A DNA stretch of 64,000 nucleotides from Phenylobacterium sp. (GTDB lineage: Bacteria > Pseudomonadota > Alphaproteobacteria > Caulobacterales > Caulobacteraceae), in the NCBI RefSeq assembly GCF_016124325.1, contig NZ_WGNY01000033.1:62001-126000 (forward strand), read 5' to 3'. Positions 27,080 to 36,459 of this stretch are shown piece after piece. Position 1 is the first letter of the stretch, and every line of letters starts with the position of its first letter. The notes below the pieces were generated by a model. That model did no database searches. It was given only the letters and a program-made list of their open reading frames with translations, and was not told where the DNA came from. The position numbers and the translations under genes are program-made.

Positions 27080-28951
27080 CTACGGCGCCGAGATCTCGAA
27101 CCAGAGGTCGAACCGGTCGAGCAGGGGCAGCAGCTCGGCGAGGGCGGCTGCGCCTTCGCCTTCCAGCTGGGCCTCCTCGAGCGCCTTGGCGCCCACGACC
27201 AGGTCGATCAGCAGGCCGCGCGTCAGCTCGACCGGCGGGCCGCCGTCGCCCGGGCGATGGTGCAGCACCGCGTTCTCCACGCGCACGGCGAACCGCTCGC
27301 CGGTGTCGGTGAAGACGGCCGTGAAGTCGGGCGTCGCCGCGCCGGCCTTCTCGCCGTTCAGCCGCACCGACAGTGAATCCAGCAGGTTGTCGGCCGGCAG
27401 GGTGCGCAGCTGTCCGGGCGAGGCCTGGCGCGGGGTGTCGCTCTTCGGCCGCGGGTTGCGCAGCTCCTGCGCCCCGGTGAGGTAGAAGTCGCGCCACGGC
27501 CCGGATTCGGCCTGGTAGCCCATCTGCTCGAACGAGTCGGCCTGCAGCGCGCGGGCCGCGCGGTTGTCCGGCTCGGCGAAGACCAGGTGGCCGACCAGCT
27601 CCGCCACCCAGCGGTAGTCGCCGGCCTCGAACGCGCGGCGTCCTTCGGCCAGCACGGCGTCGGCCCCGCCCATCGCCGCCACGTAGCGGCGGCCGGCGGC
27701 CTCGGGCGGGTGCTTGTGCAGGTTGGCCGGATTGCCGTCGAACCAGCCGAGGTAGCGCTGGTAGACCGCCTTGGCGTTGTGGCTCAGCGTTCCGTAGTAG
27801 CTGCGGGTGTGCCATTCGGCCTCGAGGCTCGGCGGCAGGCGCAGGAGTTCGGCGATCTCGGTCGCGTTCAGGCCGTGGTTGGCCATCCTGAGCGTCTGGT
27901 CGTGGATGTATTTGTAGAGGTCGCGCTGCTTGGCCAGGAAGGTGCGGATCGCGCCCTCGTCCCAGCGGGGCCAGTGGTGGCTGGCGAACATCACCTTTGT
28001 GTCCGCCGCGAACAGGTCCAGCGCCTCGTCGATGTAGCGGCTCCAGGCCTTGGCGTCGCGCACCTGGGCGCCGCGCGGGGTGTAGAGGTTGTGCAGGTGG
28101 CAGGTGCAGTTCTCGGCCATGCACAGCGCGCCGAACTTCGGGAAGAAGAAGTTCATCTCGGCCGGCGCCTCGGTGTCGGGCGTCACCTGGAAGCGGATCT
28201 CGATCCCGTCCAGCTCGATCGTCTGGCCCGTGTGGGTGATGGATTCGGTCGGCGCCACCAGCGACACGCGGCCGGTCGACACGCCCTTGCCCAGGCCGGA
28301 GTCCACGTGGCCTTGCGGGTCCTTCGGCAGCAGGCCGCCGTACATGTGCGTCGCGCGGCGGCTCATGACGTTGCCGGCCAGCACGTTCTCGGCGACCGCG
28401 GCCTCCAGGAAGCCTTCCGGAGCGACGATCCGCAGTCCGGCGGCGATGTCCTGCGGCGACGCCACCCCGAGGACGCCGCCGTAGTGGTCCACATGGCTGT
28501 GTGTGTAGATTACGCCCGTCACCGGGCGGTCGCCCTTGCACTCGCGCAGCAGCTTCAGCGCCGCCTCCGCCGGCTGGGCCGAGGTCAGGGGGTCGATCAC
28601 GATCCAGCCGGTCTCGCCCTCGATGAAGGTGATGTTCGAGATGTCGAAGCCGCGCACCTGGTAGACGCCGGGCGTCACCTCGTAGAGGCCGTGGCGGGCG
28701 TTCAGCCGCGCCTGCCGCCAGAGGCTCGGGTTCACGGTGTCGGGCCGCTCGCCCTCCATGAAGCCGAACGGCCGCTGGCTCCAGGCGCCAGTGACCTCGG
28801 CGTCGGGGACGGTCGCCAGGAAGCCCCGGTCGGCCAGCTGGAAATCGGCGCCGTCGTCGATCGGCAGCGCCTTGGCCATCGCCGCGTGCGCCGCCCGCGT
28901 GGCCGCCGTGGCCGGCTTGCGGGCCATGTCCTGGTCGGCCTGTTCGCTCAT
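27080..28951 (-). CDS. alkyl/aryl sulfatase, metallo-beta-lactamase fold (SdsA1/BDS1-like)
   Basis: A 623-residue enzyme. The binuclear zinc motif is THSHVDHYGG (His151, His153, Asp155, His156). Further metal-site elements are AEMNFFFPKFGALCMAENCTCHLHNLY and VMFASHHWPRW. The middle helical dimerisation domain (ADAVLAEGRRAFEAGDYRWVAELVGHLVF) and the C-terminal SCP2-like domain match the long alkylsulfatase architecture. Such enzymes hydrolyse primary or secondary alkyl sulfates such as SDS. No export signal is visible. The ATG is preceded by GGGGGGA. Its divergent neighbour is a MaoC-like protein, and an acyl-CoA dehydrogenase lies nearby, consistent with use of the released alcohol as fatty acid. 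Confidence 0.9.
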   Translation of the reverse strand: MSEQADQDMARKPATAATRAAHAAMAKALPIDDGADFQLADRGFLATVPDAEVTGAWSQRPFGFMEGERPDTVNPSLWRQARLNARHGLYEVTPGVYQVRGFDISNITFIEGETGWIVIDPLTSAQPAEAALKLLRECKGDRPVTGVIYTHSHVDHYGGVLGVASPQDIAAGLRIVAPEGFLEAAVAENVLAGNVMSRRATHMYGGLLPKDPQGHVDSGLGKGVSTGRVSLVAPTESITHTGQTIELDGIEIRFQVTPDTEAPAEMNFFFPKFGALCMAENCTCHLHNLYTPRGAQVRDAKAWSRYIDEALDLFAADTKVMFASHHWPRWDEGAIRTFLAKQRDLYKYIHDQTLRMANHGLNATEIAELLRLPPSLEAEWHTRSYYGTLSHNAKAVYQRYLGWFDGNPANLHKHPPEAAGRRYVAAMGGADAVLAEGRRAFEAGDYRWVAELVGHLVFAEPDNRAARALQADSFEQMGYQAESGPWRDFYLTGAQELRNPRPKSDTPRQASPGQLRTLPADNLLDSLSVRLNGEKAGAATPDFTAVFTDTGERFAVRVENAVLHHRPGDGGPPVELTRGLLIDLVVGAKALEEAQLEGEGAAALAELLPLLDRFDLWFEISAP

Positions 28952-29062
28952 GTGTCCCCCCGTTTTGCTCGACGATAGGCCGGATCGGCCGGCCTCGGCC
29001 ATATGCCGTAGGGTGAGCGGGAACCGGCTCGCGGCGCGCCTCGCGCGTGCTATGCAGGCGCC

Positions 29063-29980
29063 ATGTTCGACACGCCCCTCACCCTACGCGGACCCCTGCG
29101 CAAGCCGCGCCAGATGCTGGCCGATCAGGAATACGGCGGCCACGCCTCGATCCATGACGACTCCATGGCCGAGAAGCTGGGCTTCCGCGCCGGCCCGATC
29201 GAGGGGCCCACGCATTTCAGCCTGTTCCCGCCGCTGCTCGAACACATTTGGGGCCAGGCCTGGTACGAGCGCGGCTGCATCTCGTCGCACTATCTGAACA
29301 TGGTGGTCGAGGGCGAGGAGGTCCGGGCCTTCGCCGACCTGCCCGCGCCCGGCGCCACGACCACCCGCGTCTGGGCCGAGAAGGCCGACGGCACGCCGGT
29401 TCTGGAAGCCAGCGCCAGCCTCGGTCCCGACCACGGCCAGACCCTCCTGGAGGGCCGGATGGCGGCCCTGCGCCCGCCCGAACGTCTCCTGATCCTGGAG
29501 GACCTGAAGGTCGGCATGACTGGCGCGGCGGACGAGCGCGTGCGGATGGATCCCGACCAGAACATGGGCGCCCTCTATCCGTTCAGCCTCAACCAGAAGC
29601 TGGCGGCCATCACCGAGAATTCGCCGTGGTACTCCGACGCCAAGGCCTCGCCCTGGGGCCGGCCGATCATCCCGCTGGAGATGGTGAGCGTGCTGGCCGA
29701 GTACTCGAACCGCGAGGCGAAGTTCCCGGTCAAGGGTCCGGCCGTGGGCCTGTTCGCCGACCAGGAAATCCGCATGATCGACGGGCCGCTGTTCGTCGGC
29801 GAGGAGTACGTCCTGCGGCGCGAGATCGTCGCCCTGGCCGAGAGCCGGCGGACCGAGTCCTACTGGGTCCGCACCCGCATCTTCGACGCCTCGGGCCAGC
29901 GCCAGGTGGCCGAGATGCTGCTGAACCACGCCTCGCTGAAGCACTCCTACGCCGGCTACGCGGACGCAGCAGCGGAGTAG
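29063..29980 (+). CDS. MaoC-like double hot-dog protein
   Basis: A 305-residue protein that reads as two hot-dog units. The N-terminal part has HDDSMAEKLGFRAGPIEG followed by HFSLFPPLLEHIWG and WYERGCISSHYLNMVVEGE, resembling the MaoC hydratase segment that places a catalytic Asp/His near a glycine loop. The C-terminal half repeats strand-rich pieces (FVGEEYVLRREIVAL, SYWVRTRIFDASGQRQVAEM). It may hydrate an enoyl-CoA or bind an acyl thioester. It is divergent from the alkyl sulfatase across about 110 bp and converges on a GST gene 13 bp away. Classification rests on pattern only. Confidence 0.62.
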   Translation: MFDTPLTLRGPLRKPRQMLADQEYGGHASIHDDSMAEKLGFRAGPIEGPTHFSLFPPLLEHIWGQAWYERGCISSHYLNMVVEGEEVRAFADLPAPGATTTRVWAEKADGTPVLEASASLGPDHGQTLLEGRMAALRPPERLLILEDLKVGMTGAADERVRMDPDQNMGALYPFSLNQKLAAITENSPWYSDAKASPWGRPIIPLEMVSVLAEYSNREAKFPVKGPAVGLFADQEIRMIDGPLFVGEEYVLRREIVALAESRRTESYWVRTRIFDASGQRQVAEMLLNHASLKHSYAGYADAAAE

Positions 29981-29993
29981 CGCAGGCCTGCGC

Positions 29994-30710
29994 TCAGGCT
30001 TCGGCGTCGGCCGCCGCTTGGGCCGCCTTCGCCGCGGCCATCATCTTGTCGAACGCGCCCGAGCGGATCAGCGCCCGGCGCTCCTCCAGCCCGCGATGCA
30101 GTTCGGCCAGAACCCTGGCGGCGTGCTCGTTCGTCTGGATCGCCGCCCAATAGGCGGCGACCTTGCCGTTGGCCGGGATCGGATCGTCGACGCCCGTCGA
30201 GGGCAGGACGTTCTCGACCATGAAGAGGGCCGGCACGAGGGCGCAGTCGGCCATGGTGATGCGGCCGCAACAGGCGAACCCGTCCTCGCCGATCAGCCGG
30301 TTCAGCGCCTTGACGTTGCGCACCACCTGGCCGCCCAGCAGCTCGACGATCCCCTCGTTGCGGGTCGCGGCGCGGGACTGGGGCGAGAGCATGAACATGT
30401 TGTTCATCAGGTAGATGTCGCCGATCCGCGCGACCGTGCGGACATGCGCGGTCTCGCGTGGCGTGGCGCCCAGTAGCGAGGGTTCGGGATAGATCGCCTC
30501 CAGGTATTCCGCGATCACCTCCGACTCCGGCATCATGTCGCCGTCGACATCCAGCACCGGAATTCGGCCGATCGGGAACTGCTCGCGGAACTTGGGCGTG
30601 CCGAACGTGGCCGGCCGCTCGAGCGCGATGTCGGTGATCCCCTTGGCGTAGATCTGCATGCGCACTCGCGCGGAGTAGGGGCTGAGATCGCCCGAATAGA
30701 GCTTCATCAT
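29994..30710 (-). CDS. glutathione S-transferase-like protein
   Basis: A 238-residue GST. The N-terminal thioredoxin-like domain is KLYSGDLSPYSARVRMQI, the cis-Pro element is IGRIPVLDVDG and the gamma-glutamyl contact is PESEVIAEYLEAIYP. The C-terminal helical domain contains GRITMADCALVPALF. Two ATGs are in tandem at the start; AGGAA abuts the first. The C-terminus is an alanine-rich helix. It is divergent from the acyl-CoA dehydrogenase across 136 bp. It could act in detoxification or in a catabolic ring-opening or dehalogenation step. Confidence 0.86.
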   Translation of the reverse strand: MMKLYSGDLSPYSARVRMQIYAKGITDIALERPATFGTPKFREQFPIGRIPVLDVDGDMMPESEVIAEYLEAIYPEPSLLGATPRETAHVRTVARIGDIYLMNNMFMLSPQSRAATRNEGIVELLGGQVVRNVKALNRLIGEDGFACCGRITMADCALVPALFMVENVLPSTGVDDPIPANGKVAAYWAAIQTNEHAARVLAELHRGLEERRALIRSGAFDKMMAAAKAAQAAADAEA

Positions 30711-30846
30711 TTCCTGGCGTTCCTTCGTCCCCCAGCAAACGACAGGACGCTCGCAGCGTCAAAGGCGCCATTCCCCCTTGCTTGCCCCCACGGACGGGCC
30801 GCACGGTGGAATTTCAGAAAAAGCGGTAGGGAAGGGAGCGCGCTCC

Positions 30847-32082
30847 ATGTCGATCGACTTCGAGATTCCGGAAGACGCCAAGGCGATCCGCGCCAAGGTC
30901 CGCCAGTGGGTCCACGACGAGTGCATCCCGGCCGAGAAGCGCGTCACTGACAAGGAGAGCTACAAGACCGTCCTGGCCGAGCTCCGGGCCAAGGCCCGCG
31001 CCCAGGGCCTGTGGTGCCCGTTCATTCCCAAGGAATACGGCGGCATGGGGCTGGGCCCGCTGGCCAACGCCCTGGTGCAGATGGAGCTGGGCGAGAGCTA
31101 CCTGGGCGCGCTGTCGATGAACACCCAGGGTCCCGACGACGCCACCATGATGACGATCCTGGCGCACGGCACCGACTTCCAGAAGGAGAAGTACCTCAAG
31201 CCGCTGCTGAACGGCGACATGCGCGTCTGCTACTCGATGACCGAGAAGGCCGCCGGCGCCGACGCCACGGGCATGCAGACCCGCGCGGTCAAGGACGGCA
31301 ACGAGAACTACATCCTGAACGGCGAGAAGTGGTTCTCCTCGGCCGCCACCTCGGCCGACCTGGCGGTGGTCATGGCCATGACCGATCCCGACGCGCCGCG
31401 TCACCAGCGCTATTCGACCTTCATCGTCGAGCTGCCGAACCCCGGCTACAACATCAAGCGCAACATCCCGACCATGGCGCTCGAAGGCCCGCTCAGCCAC
31501 ATCATGGGCGGCGGCCACGCCGAGATCGAGATCAAGGACCTGAAGGTTCCGGCTGAGAACCTGCTGGGCGGCGAGGGCAACGGCTTCAACATGGGCCAAC
31601 ACCGCCTGGCCTACGGCCGCCTGCGCCACGGCATGCACAACGTCGCCATGGCCCAGCGGGCGCTCGACATGGCCGCCGAGCGGGTCACCAGCCGCGAGAC
31701 CTTCGGCAAGCCGTTGGCCGAGCGGCAGGCGGTCCAGTTCATGCTCGCCGAGTGCGCGACCCAGCTCTACATCAGCCGGCTGATGCTGATGCACATCGCC
31801 TACAAGGCGGAGAACGGCCTGGACCTGCGCCAGGAGAACGGCATCGCCAAGGTGTATCTGGCCAACATGGTTCACCACGTGGTCGACACGGCGATCCAGC
31901 TGCATGGCTCGCTGGGCTACAGCCTCGATACGCCGTTGGCCCGTTGGTACACCCACATCCGCAGCCAGCGGCTGGTGGACGGGCCGGACGAGGTGCACCG
32001 CTGGACCACGGGCCGCAACGTGATCAAGGCGTTCAAGGCGACGGGCACCACCGCCGGCGCCTGCGGCGGCGAGTTGCTCTAG
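30847..32082 (+). CDS. acyl-CoA dehydrogenase
   Basis: A 411-residue flavoenzyme. The start MSIDFEIPED has GAAGGGAG upstream. The N-terminal helical domain contains WCPFIPKEYGGMGL. The FAD/beta domain has YSMTEKAAGADATGMQT and LNGEKWFSSAA. The C-terminal helical domain ends QLHGSLGYSLDTPLARWYTHIRSQRL and GPDEVHRWTTGRNVI. It oxidises an acyl-CoA to the enoyl-CoA and passes electrons to ETF. The nearby MaoC-like protein could perform the next hydration, though it is not in the same operon. The chain-length or branched specificity is unknown. Confidence 0.92.
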   Translation: MSIDFEIPEDAKAIRAKVRQWVHDECIPAEKRVTDKESYKTVLAELRAKARAQGLWCPFIPKEYGGMGLGPLANALVQMELGESYLGALSMNTQGPDDATMMTILAHGTDFQKEKYLKPLLNGDMRVCYSMTEKAAGADATGMQTRAVKDGNENYILNGEKWFSSAATSADLAVVMAMTDPDAPRHQRYSTFIVELPNPGYNIKRNIPTMALEGPLSHIMGGGHAEIEIKDLKVPAENLLGGEGNGFNMGQHRLAYGRLRHGMHNVAMAQRALDMAAERVTSRETFGKPLAERQAVQFMLAECATQLYISRLMLMHIAYKAENGLDLRQENGIAKVYLANMVHHVVDTAIQLHGSLGYSLDTPLARWYTHIRSQRLVDGPDEVHRWTTGRNVIKAFKATGTTAGACGGELL

Positions 32083-32119
32083 GCTGAAGGTCGCTCAACA
32101 GATTGAAGATATCGCAGTT

Positions 32120-32245
32120 CGTCATGGCCCGGCTTGTCCGGGCCACCCATGAACATTGACCGTGCAAGCCAGGACGCTGCGGCGCCATCGCCCAACCGGC
32201 CAGTGTCCGTGTTCATGGGGCGCCCGGACAAGCCGGGCGATGACG
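32120..32245. repeat. 126-bp element bounded by 36-bp inverted repeats
   Basis: The left arm (32120-32155) begins CGTCATGGCCCGGCTTGTCC. The right arm (32210-32245) is its reverse complement at 33 of 36 positions. The central 54 bp is not palindromic. Each arm contains a CCCGG-CTTGT-CCGGG hairpin. It sits between the convergent acyl-CoA dehydrogenase and porin genes and encodes nothing. It resembles a non-autonomous palindromic mobile element. Confidence 0.8.
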
Positions 32246-32269
32246 GCGAGGGGTGGTCGAACCTAGCCG

Positions 32270-33466
32270 TCAGTCGGCCGGCGTCGGCCACAGGTCGATG
32301 GTGACCCGCAGGCTGGCGATCCATCGGTCCTTGGCCTGACGATCGCCGCCGGCGTCTCGGATCCACTGAAGATCGGGCTGGACGGTCAGCCGGCGGGTCA
32401 GCCGGTCGGAGTAGGTCACCTCGAACCCGGTCTCGGCGCGGGCCGCGGAGACGCCCGCGTCGCGCAGGTTGGCGCGAAATCCGTGGCTGAGCAGACCTTG
32501 CTGCACGCCGAACGAGATGGCGCTGTCCGGCCGCGACGCGAAGGGGCGCGAGACGAGAATTCCAGCCTGCCAGCCGCCGTCGAACGGCGTGGTGCGGGCG
32601 TCCGAGAGCCCGGCGCGGACGAAGGCGCTCGCCTCCGGGCCGTCCTCGCCGCCGAACAGGTGCTGCTCGCCCAGCACATAGACGCCCTGGGCGCGCCGCC
32701 GCACGGGCGCGCCGAGGGCGTCGACATGGCGGATGTCGTCCTGGCGGCGGCTGTAGCGCCAGGCGCCCAGGCCCAGCCGGGTCGGCCCCGAGACGCCCGC
32801 CTCGGCGATGGTCAGGACGCCCTGGTCGAATCCGAAGTCCACCCCGCCGGGATCGCCGAGCACGCCCGACTTGGCGTTCAGCACGGCCGCGCGGACGTAG
32901 CCCTGGTCGCCGACCGCGGCGTCCACCCGAACGCCCAGCGCCGTGGACGGGAAGATCGAGGGGCCGTTGGGGCCTGTCGAGGCCAGCTCCGAGCCGATGC
33001 CGAAGGACGGGTTGATCAGCAGTCCCGCCGCGTCGTTGGCGTAGAACTCGCTGTTGAGATCGTAGAGGCCGGCCAGCACCGAGGCGCGGTCGCCCGCGAA
33101 GCTCTCCTGGAGCCAGACCTCGAAGATCCGCAGGCGCGGCTTGGCCACCTCGATGTTGTCGACGCCCTGCAGGGTGGCGGCGAGGTCGTTGGGCGCGCCG
33201 CCGCTGTTGTTCAGGAGATAGCCGTGCAGCACGGCCCCCGACCAGCCGACCGCCCGCTCCAGATCGAGGTCGGCGGTGACGTCGAGATTGTCGAGGAAAC
33301 GTCCGGCGTGCGGGTGGACCCCTCCGACCACGCCGGCGACGTCGGCCGTGTAGGCCGCGTTGACCGCCAGCGCCGGGGTGTCTTCACCGGCCTCGGCCGC
33401 CGCCGGGGCCAGGGCGAGGCTCGCCGCCGCCGCCGCTATACGCCACGCAAGAGCTGTCCTGGGCAT
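32270..33466 (-). CDS. OprB-family carbohydrate-selective porin
   Basis: A 398-residue outer-membrane protein. A signal peptide with an AAAAASLALAPAAAEA core is followed by a barrel. OprB-like features are HAGRFLDNLDVTADLDLERAVGW near the N-terminus, then GAVLHGYLLNNSGG, FEVWLQESFAG, LAGLYDLNSEFYANDAAGLL and a C-terminal strand near VQPDLQWIRDAGG. The family allows sugar diffusion across the outer membrane. It is monocistronic, with the 36-bp inverted-repeat element at its end, and divergent from the chemoreceptor. It is not linked to the GH3 gene by operon structure. Confidence 0.84.
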   Translation of the reverse strand: MPRTALAWRIAAAAASLALAPAAAEAGEDTPALAVNAAYTADVAGVVGGVHPHAGRFLDNLDVTADLDLERAVGWSGAVLHGYLLNNSGGAPNDLAATLQGVDNIEVAKPRLRIFEVWLQESFAGDRASVLAGLYDLNSEFYANDAAGLLINPSFGIGSELASTGPNGPSIFPSTALGVRVDAAVGDQGYVRAAVLNAKSGVLGDPGGVDFGFDQGVLTIAEAGVSGPTRLGLGAWRYSRRQDDIRHVDALGAPVRRRAQGVYVLGEQHLFGGEDGPEASAFVRAGLSDARTTPFDGGWQAGILVSRPFASRPDSAISFGVQQGLLSHGFRANLRDAGVSAARAETGFEVTYSDRLTRRLTVQPDLQWIRDAGGDRQAKDRWIASLRVTIDLWPTPAD

Positions 33467-33765
33467 GTTGTCCGCCTCTAGGTCGTCGAGTGCGGACAGT
33501 TCAGTCTCACTGAATGAATACTAGATAAAACGTCGATATCCCTAGCCTGCGCGACATTGTCGCATGTCGATATTCCAGAGAAATCCAGTCAATAGAATCT
33601 CAAGTCCATGATCGGTGCGTCATAACGCCACGTTCGACCGACATATAGGTGAAGAGCGAGCCCATTGGGCGACTTAGACTTTATGTGATCGATGATAATC
33701 TTGCTTCGATTAACCGTCTCGAAACGGCGTTCGATGAACTTTTCCCCCGCTCCGGGAGGAATTTC
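33467..33765. other. intergenic region between porin and chemoreceptor
   Basis: About 300 bp, more A+T-rich than its surroundings and thus probably carrying both divergent promoters. TTAACC, a CtrA-like half-site, occurs at 33710-33715, but the partner half is not convincing. The in-frame extension upstream of the chemoreceptor start (from 33649) has atypical composition and is not treated as coding. I see no RNA gene. Confidence 0.5.
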
Positions 33766-35574
33766 ATGAAGCGCGACACGATCGGTTCCAAGGTGATGAT
33801 GGCCGGCGCCGCCGTGCTGATCCTCGTCTCCACGGCGTCGGGAACCGGCCTCTGGGCCGCGTCGCATCTGAGCGAGGCGCTCACCCGGGCCGGGCGTTCG
33901 GCCGACGTGCTCCGCAGCCACATGGAAGCCGACATGATGCACGACGCCCTGCGCGCCGATGTGCTCATGGCGCTCAGAGCGCGCGATCCCGCCACCGGAG
34001 TCCAGATGGACCAGGTCAAGACCGATCTCGCCGAGCATTCGAAGGCGTTCCGCGAGGCGATTGGCCGGAGCCGTCGCCTCGCGGCCGATCCCGCCTCGCG
34101 CGCGGCGCTGAAGGAGGTCGAGGCCCCGCTGAACGACTACATCGCCGAGGCGGAATCGATCGTGAAGACAGCAGCCGACGCGCCCGAGGCGGCCGGCGCG
34201 CAGATGCCCGCGTTCCTCAAGCAGTTCACGACCCTGGAAGGGGCCATGGAGGGGGCGACCGGGAAGATCGAGGCGGCGGCTGAGTCCGATGCCGCGGCGT
34301 CGCGCGGCGCCGCGTCGCTCGCACGGATCCTCATGGCGTCCATGATCGCCGTCGGCATCGCCGTGACGGCCATCATCGTGCTCGCCGCGCAGCGGATTCT
34401 GGTGCGTCCGATCGTGGACGTCACGCGGGCGCTCGGGCGCCTGGCGGACGGCGACCTGTCGGTGAACCCGCCCCACACCCAGCGTGGCGACGAGATCGGG
34501 ATGATGGCGCAGGCCCTCTTCGCCTTCAAACAGGCCGTGGCCGAACGCCAGGCCGAGTTGGAGGCGGCCGACAACCGCGAGGCGCTCGAGGCGGAGCGGC
34601 GCCGCAACGAGGAGCGCCGGGCGGCCGAGGACGCGATCCGCGAGCGCGTGGTCGGCGAGCTTGGCGACAGCCTCGCGCGTCTGGCGCAAGGCGACCTCTG
34701 CGCGCAGATCGCCGCCCCGTTCCCGGACGAGTACGAGCATCTGCGCCACAACTACAACAGCGCCGTGGAGCAGCTTTCGGGCGCCCTGACCTCCGTGGTG
34801 ACGGCGGCGCACGGCATGCGCGCCGGCTCGGGCCAGATCTCCACCGCGGCGGACGACCTCTCGCGCCGCACCGAACAGCAGGCGGCCAGCCTCGAACAGA
34901 CGGCGGCGGCCCTGGACGAGGTCACCGCGACCGTGCGGCGCTCGTCGGAGAACGCCGGCGAAGCTCGGCGCGTGGCCGACACCGCCGTCGCCGACGCCCA
35001 ACGCTCGCGTGATGTCGTCGACCGCGCGACGGCCGCGATGAGCGCGATCGAACACTCCTCGCAGCAGATCTCGAACATCATCGGGATCATCGAGGAGATC
35101 GCGTTCCAGACGAACCTCCTGGCGCTCAATGCGGGCGTCGAGGCGGCCCGGGCGGGCGACGCCGGCAAAGGCTTCGCGGTCGTGGCGTCGGAAGTGCGGG
35201 CCCTGGCCCAGCGCTCGGCCGAGGCCGCCCACGAGATCAAGTCGCTGATCTCCGCCTCGACCGCCCAGGTCGGCGACGGCGTCAAGCTGGTCACCGAAAC
35301 GGGCGACGTCCTGGAGGCGATCGGCGCCACCATCGGCAAGATGAACGCCCTGGTGGGGGAGATCGCCGCCTCGGCCCAGGAGCAGGCCACGGCGCTGCAC
35401 GAGGTGAATGCGGCGATCAATCAGATGGATCAGGTGACCCAGCAGAACGCCGCCATGGTCGAGCAGTCGACCGCGGCGAGCCACGGCCTGGCGCGGGAAG
35501 CCGAAGCCCTGGCCGAGCGGATCGGCCGTTTCCGCCTCGAGGGCGGCGCGGCCGCGGTCCGCGCCGCGGCCTAG
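33766..35574 (+). CDS. methyl-accepting chemotaxis protein (orphan receptor)
   Basis: A 602-residue receptor. GGGAGGAA precedes the ATG. Membrane segment 1 is VMMAGAAVLILVSTASGTG and segment 2 is near residues 190-205 (IAVGIAVTAIIVLAA); between them is a helical periplasmic sensor. A HAMP domain (RPIVDVTRALGRLADGDLS) and a second HAMP-like region (LARLAQGDL) follow. The signalling hairpin is EIAFQTNLLALNAGVEAARAG. The C-terminus is alanine-rich without a CheR-binding xWxxF pentapeptide, unlike the receptor in the che operon. The ligand is unknown. It is convergent with the glycosylase-like gene, with a 4-bp overlap. Confidence 0.93.
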   Translation: MKRDTIGSKVMMAGAAVLILVSTASGTGLWAASHLSEALTRAGRSADVLRSHMEADMMHDALRADVLMALRARDPATGVQMDQVKTDLAEHSKAFREAIGRSRRLAADPASRAALKEVEAPLNDYIAEAESIVKTAADAPEAAGAQMPAFLKQFTTLEGAMEGATGKIEAAAESDAAASRGAASLARILMASMIAVGIAVTAIIVLAAQRILVRPIVDVTRALGRLADGDLSVNPPHTQRGDEIGMMAQALFAFKQAVAERQAELEAADNREALEAERRRNEERRAAEDAIRERVVGELGDSLARLAQGDLCAQIAAPFPDEYEHLRHNYNSAVEQLSGALTSVVTAAHGMRAGSGQISTAADDLSRRTEQQAASLEQTAAALDEVTATVRRSSENAGEARRVADTAVADAQRSRDVVDRATAAMSAIEHSSQQISNIIGIIEEIAFQTNLLALNAGVEAARAGDAGKGFAVVASEVRALAQRSAEAAHEIKSLISASTAQVGDGVKLVTETGDVLEAIGATIGKMNALVGEIAASAQEQATALHEVNAAINQMDQVTQQNAAMVEQSTAASHGLAREAEALAERIGRFRLEGGAAAVRAAA

Positions 35575-36176
35575 GGGCCCGCCGACGGGGGCCCGGCCAG
35601 CGCCGCGGCGACGGCGGCCCGGACCGCTGGCAAGGCCTCGGCCTCGAACCAGGGGTTCTTCCGCATCCAGAGCGTCACCCGCCAGCTGGGATGGGGCAGG
35701 GGCATACGGTCGGGCAGGAGGTCGCGGAAGGCCCGCACGCGAGCGGTCATGTCGGCGCCGGGCGTGCGCGGCAGGTGCCAGGCCTGGGCGTAGGTCCCGA
35801 TCAGCAGCGTGAGGCGGATGTCCGGAAGCGCGGCGCGGAACGGCGCTTGCCAGAGCGGCGCGCACTCCGGGCGCGGCGGGCGGTCGCCCGAAGCGCCCTT
35901 GCCGGGGTAGCAGAACCCCATCGGCGCCATCGCCACCTGCGTGGGATCGTGGAAGACCGCCTCGGACAGGCCCAGCCAGTCTCGCAGCCGCGCTCCGCTC
36001 GCGTCGTCCCAGGGCACGCCGCTCGCGTGGACCTTCGCGCCGGGCGCCTGGCCGACGATCAGGATCCGCGCGCCGCGCGCGGCCTGGACCACCGGACGGG
36101 GTTCCGGCTCCATCCGTCCGGCGCAGACCCGGCAGGCGGCGATCCTGGTCAGCAGCGCCTCGAGGTCCGCGCTCAT
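35571..36176 (-). CDS. uracil-DNA glycosylase superfamily protein
   Basis: A 201-residue UDG-fold protein. The N-terminal catalytic loop reads ILIVGQAPGAKVHASGVPW and the C-terminal DNA-contact loop is PLPHPSWRVTLW. CRVCAGRM near the N-terminus gives two cysteines only, so an iron-sulfur cluster of family 4/5 enzymes is not clear. The start MSADLEALL is preceded by GGAGAGCGGAA. The fold is certain enough, but the GQAPG loop differs from classical uracil-DNA glycosylase, so activity on uracil or another base is not assured. Confidence 0.82.
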   Translation of the reverse strand: MSADLEALLTRIAACRVCAGRMEPEPRPVVQAARGARILIVGQAPGAKVHASGVPWDDASGARLRDWLGLSEAVFHDPTQVAMAPMGFCYPGKGASGDRPPRPECAPLWQAPFRAALPDIRLTLLIGTYAQAWHLPRTPGADMTARVRAFRDLLPDRMPLPHPSWRVTLWMRKNPWFEAEALPAVRAAVAAALAGPPSAGP

Positions 36177-36360
36177 CTCGTTCCGCTCTCCATCCGGGAT
36201 TGTGCAGCGCAGCATTCGCGCGTTGTGGACAACGGCGAATTTCTCCGCCGACAGGCTGGACGCACGGCGAAAAGCCGTTTTATTTGAAGGTGCGACAATG
36301 CTACACGTCGCGCTGCGACGGTATGTCGCGAGTTTTGCTGCATTGCGTTATCCGAGTCCC

Positions 36361-36459
36361 GGATTCGCAAGAATCCGTCCCGCAGGATCAAGCCTCCCCC
36401 CTGTTAACCATATAGGCCGGCGTTAGCGAATCACGCCCGGGGGGGTCGTGACCGGGCGT
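36361..36459 (+). promoter_or_regulatory. upstream leader of the HisKA-receiver gene: CtrA-like half-site and hairpins
   Basis: The 351-bp gap (36177-36527) has no convincing gene. It holds a GGATTC-GCAA-GAATCC hairpin (36361-36376), the CtrA-type half-site TTAACCAT (36404-36411) and an ACGCCCGG/CCGGGCGT hairpin (36433-36459). A second CtrA half-site at the usual spacing is not evident, so CtrA control is only suggested. Confidence 0.4.
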
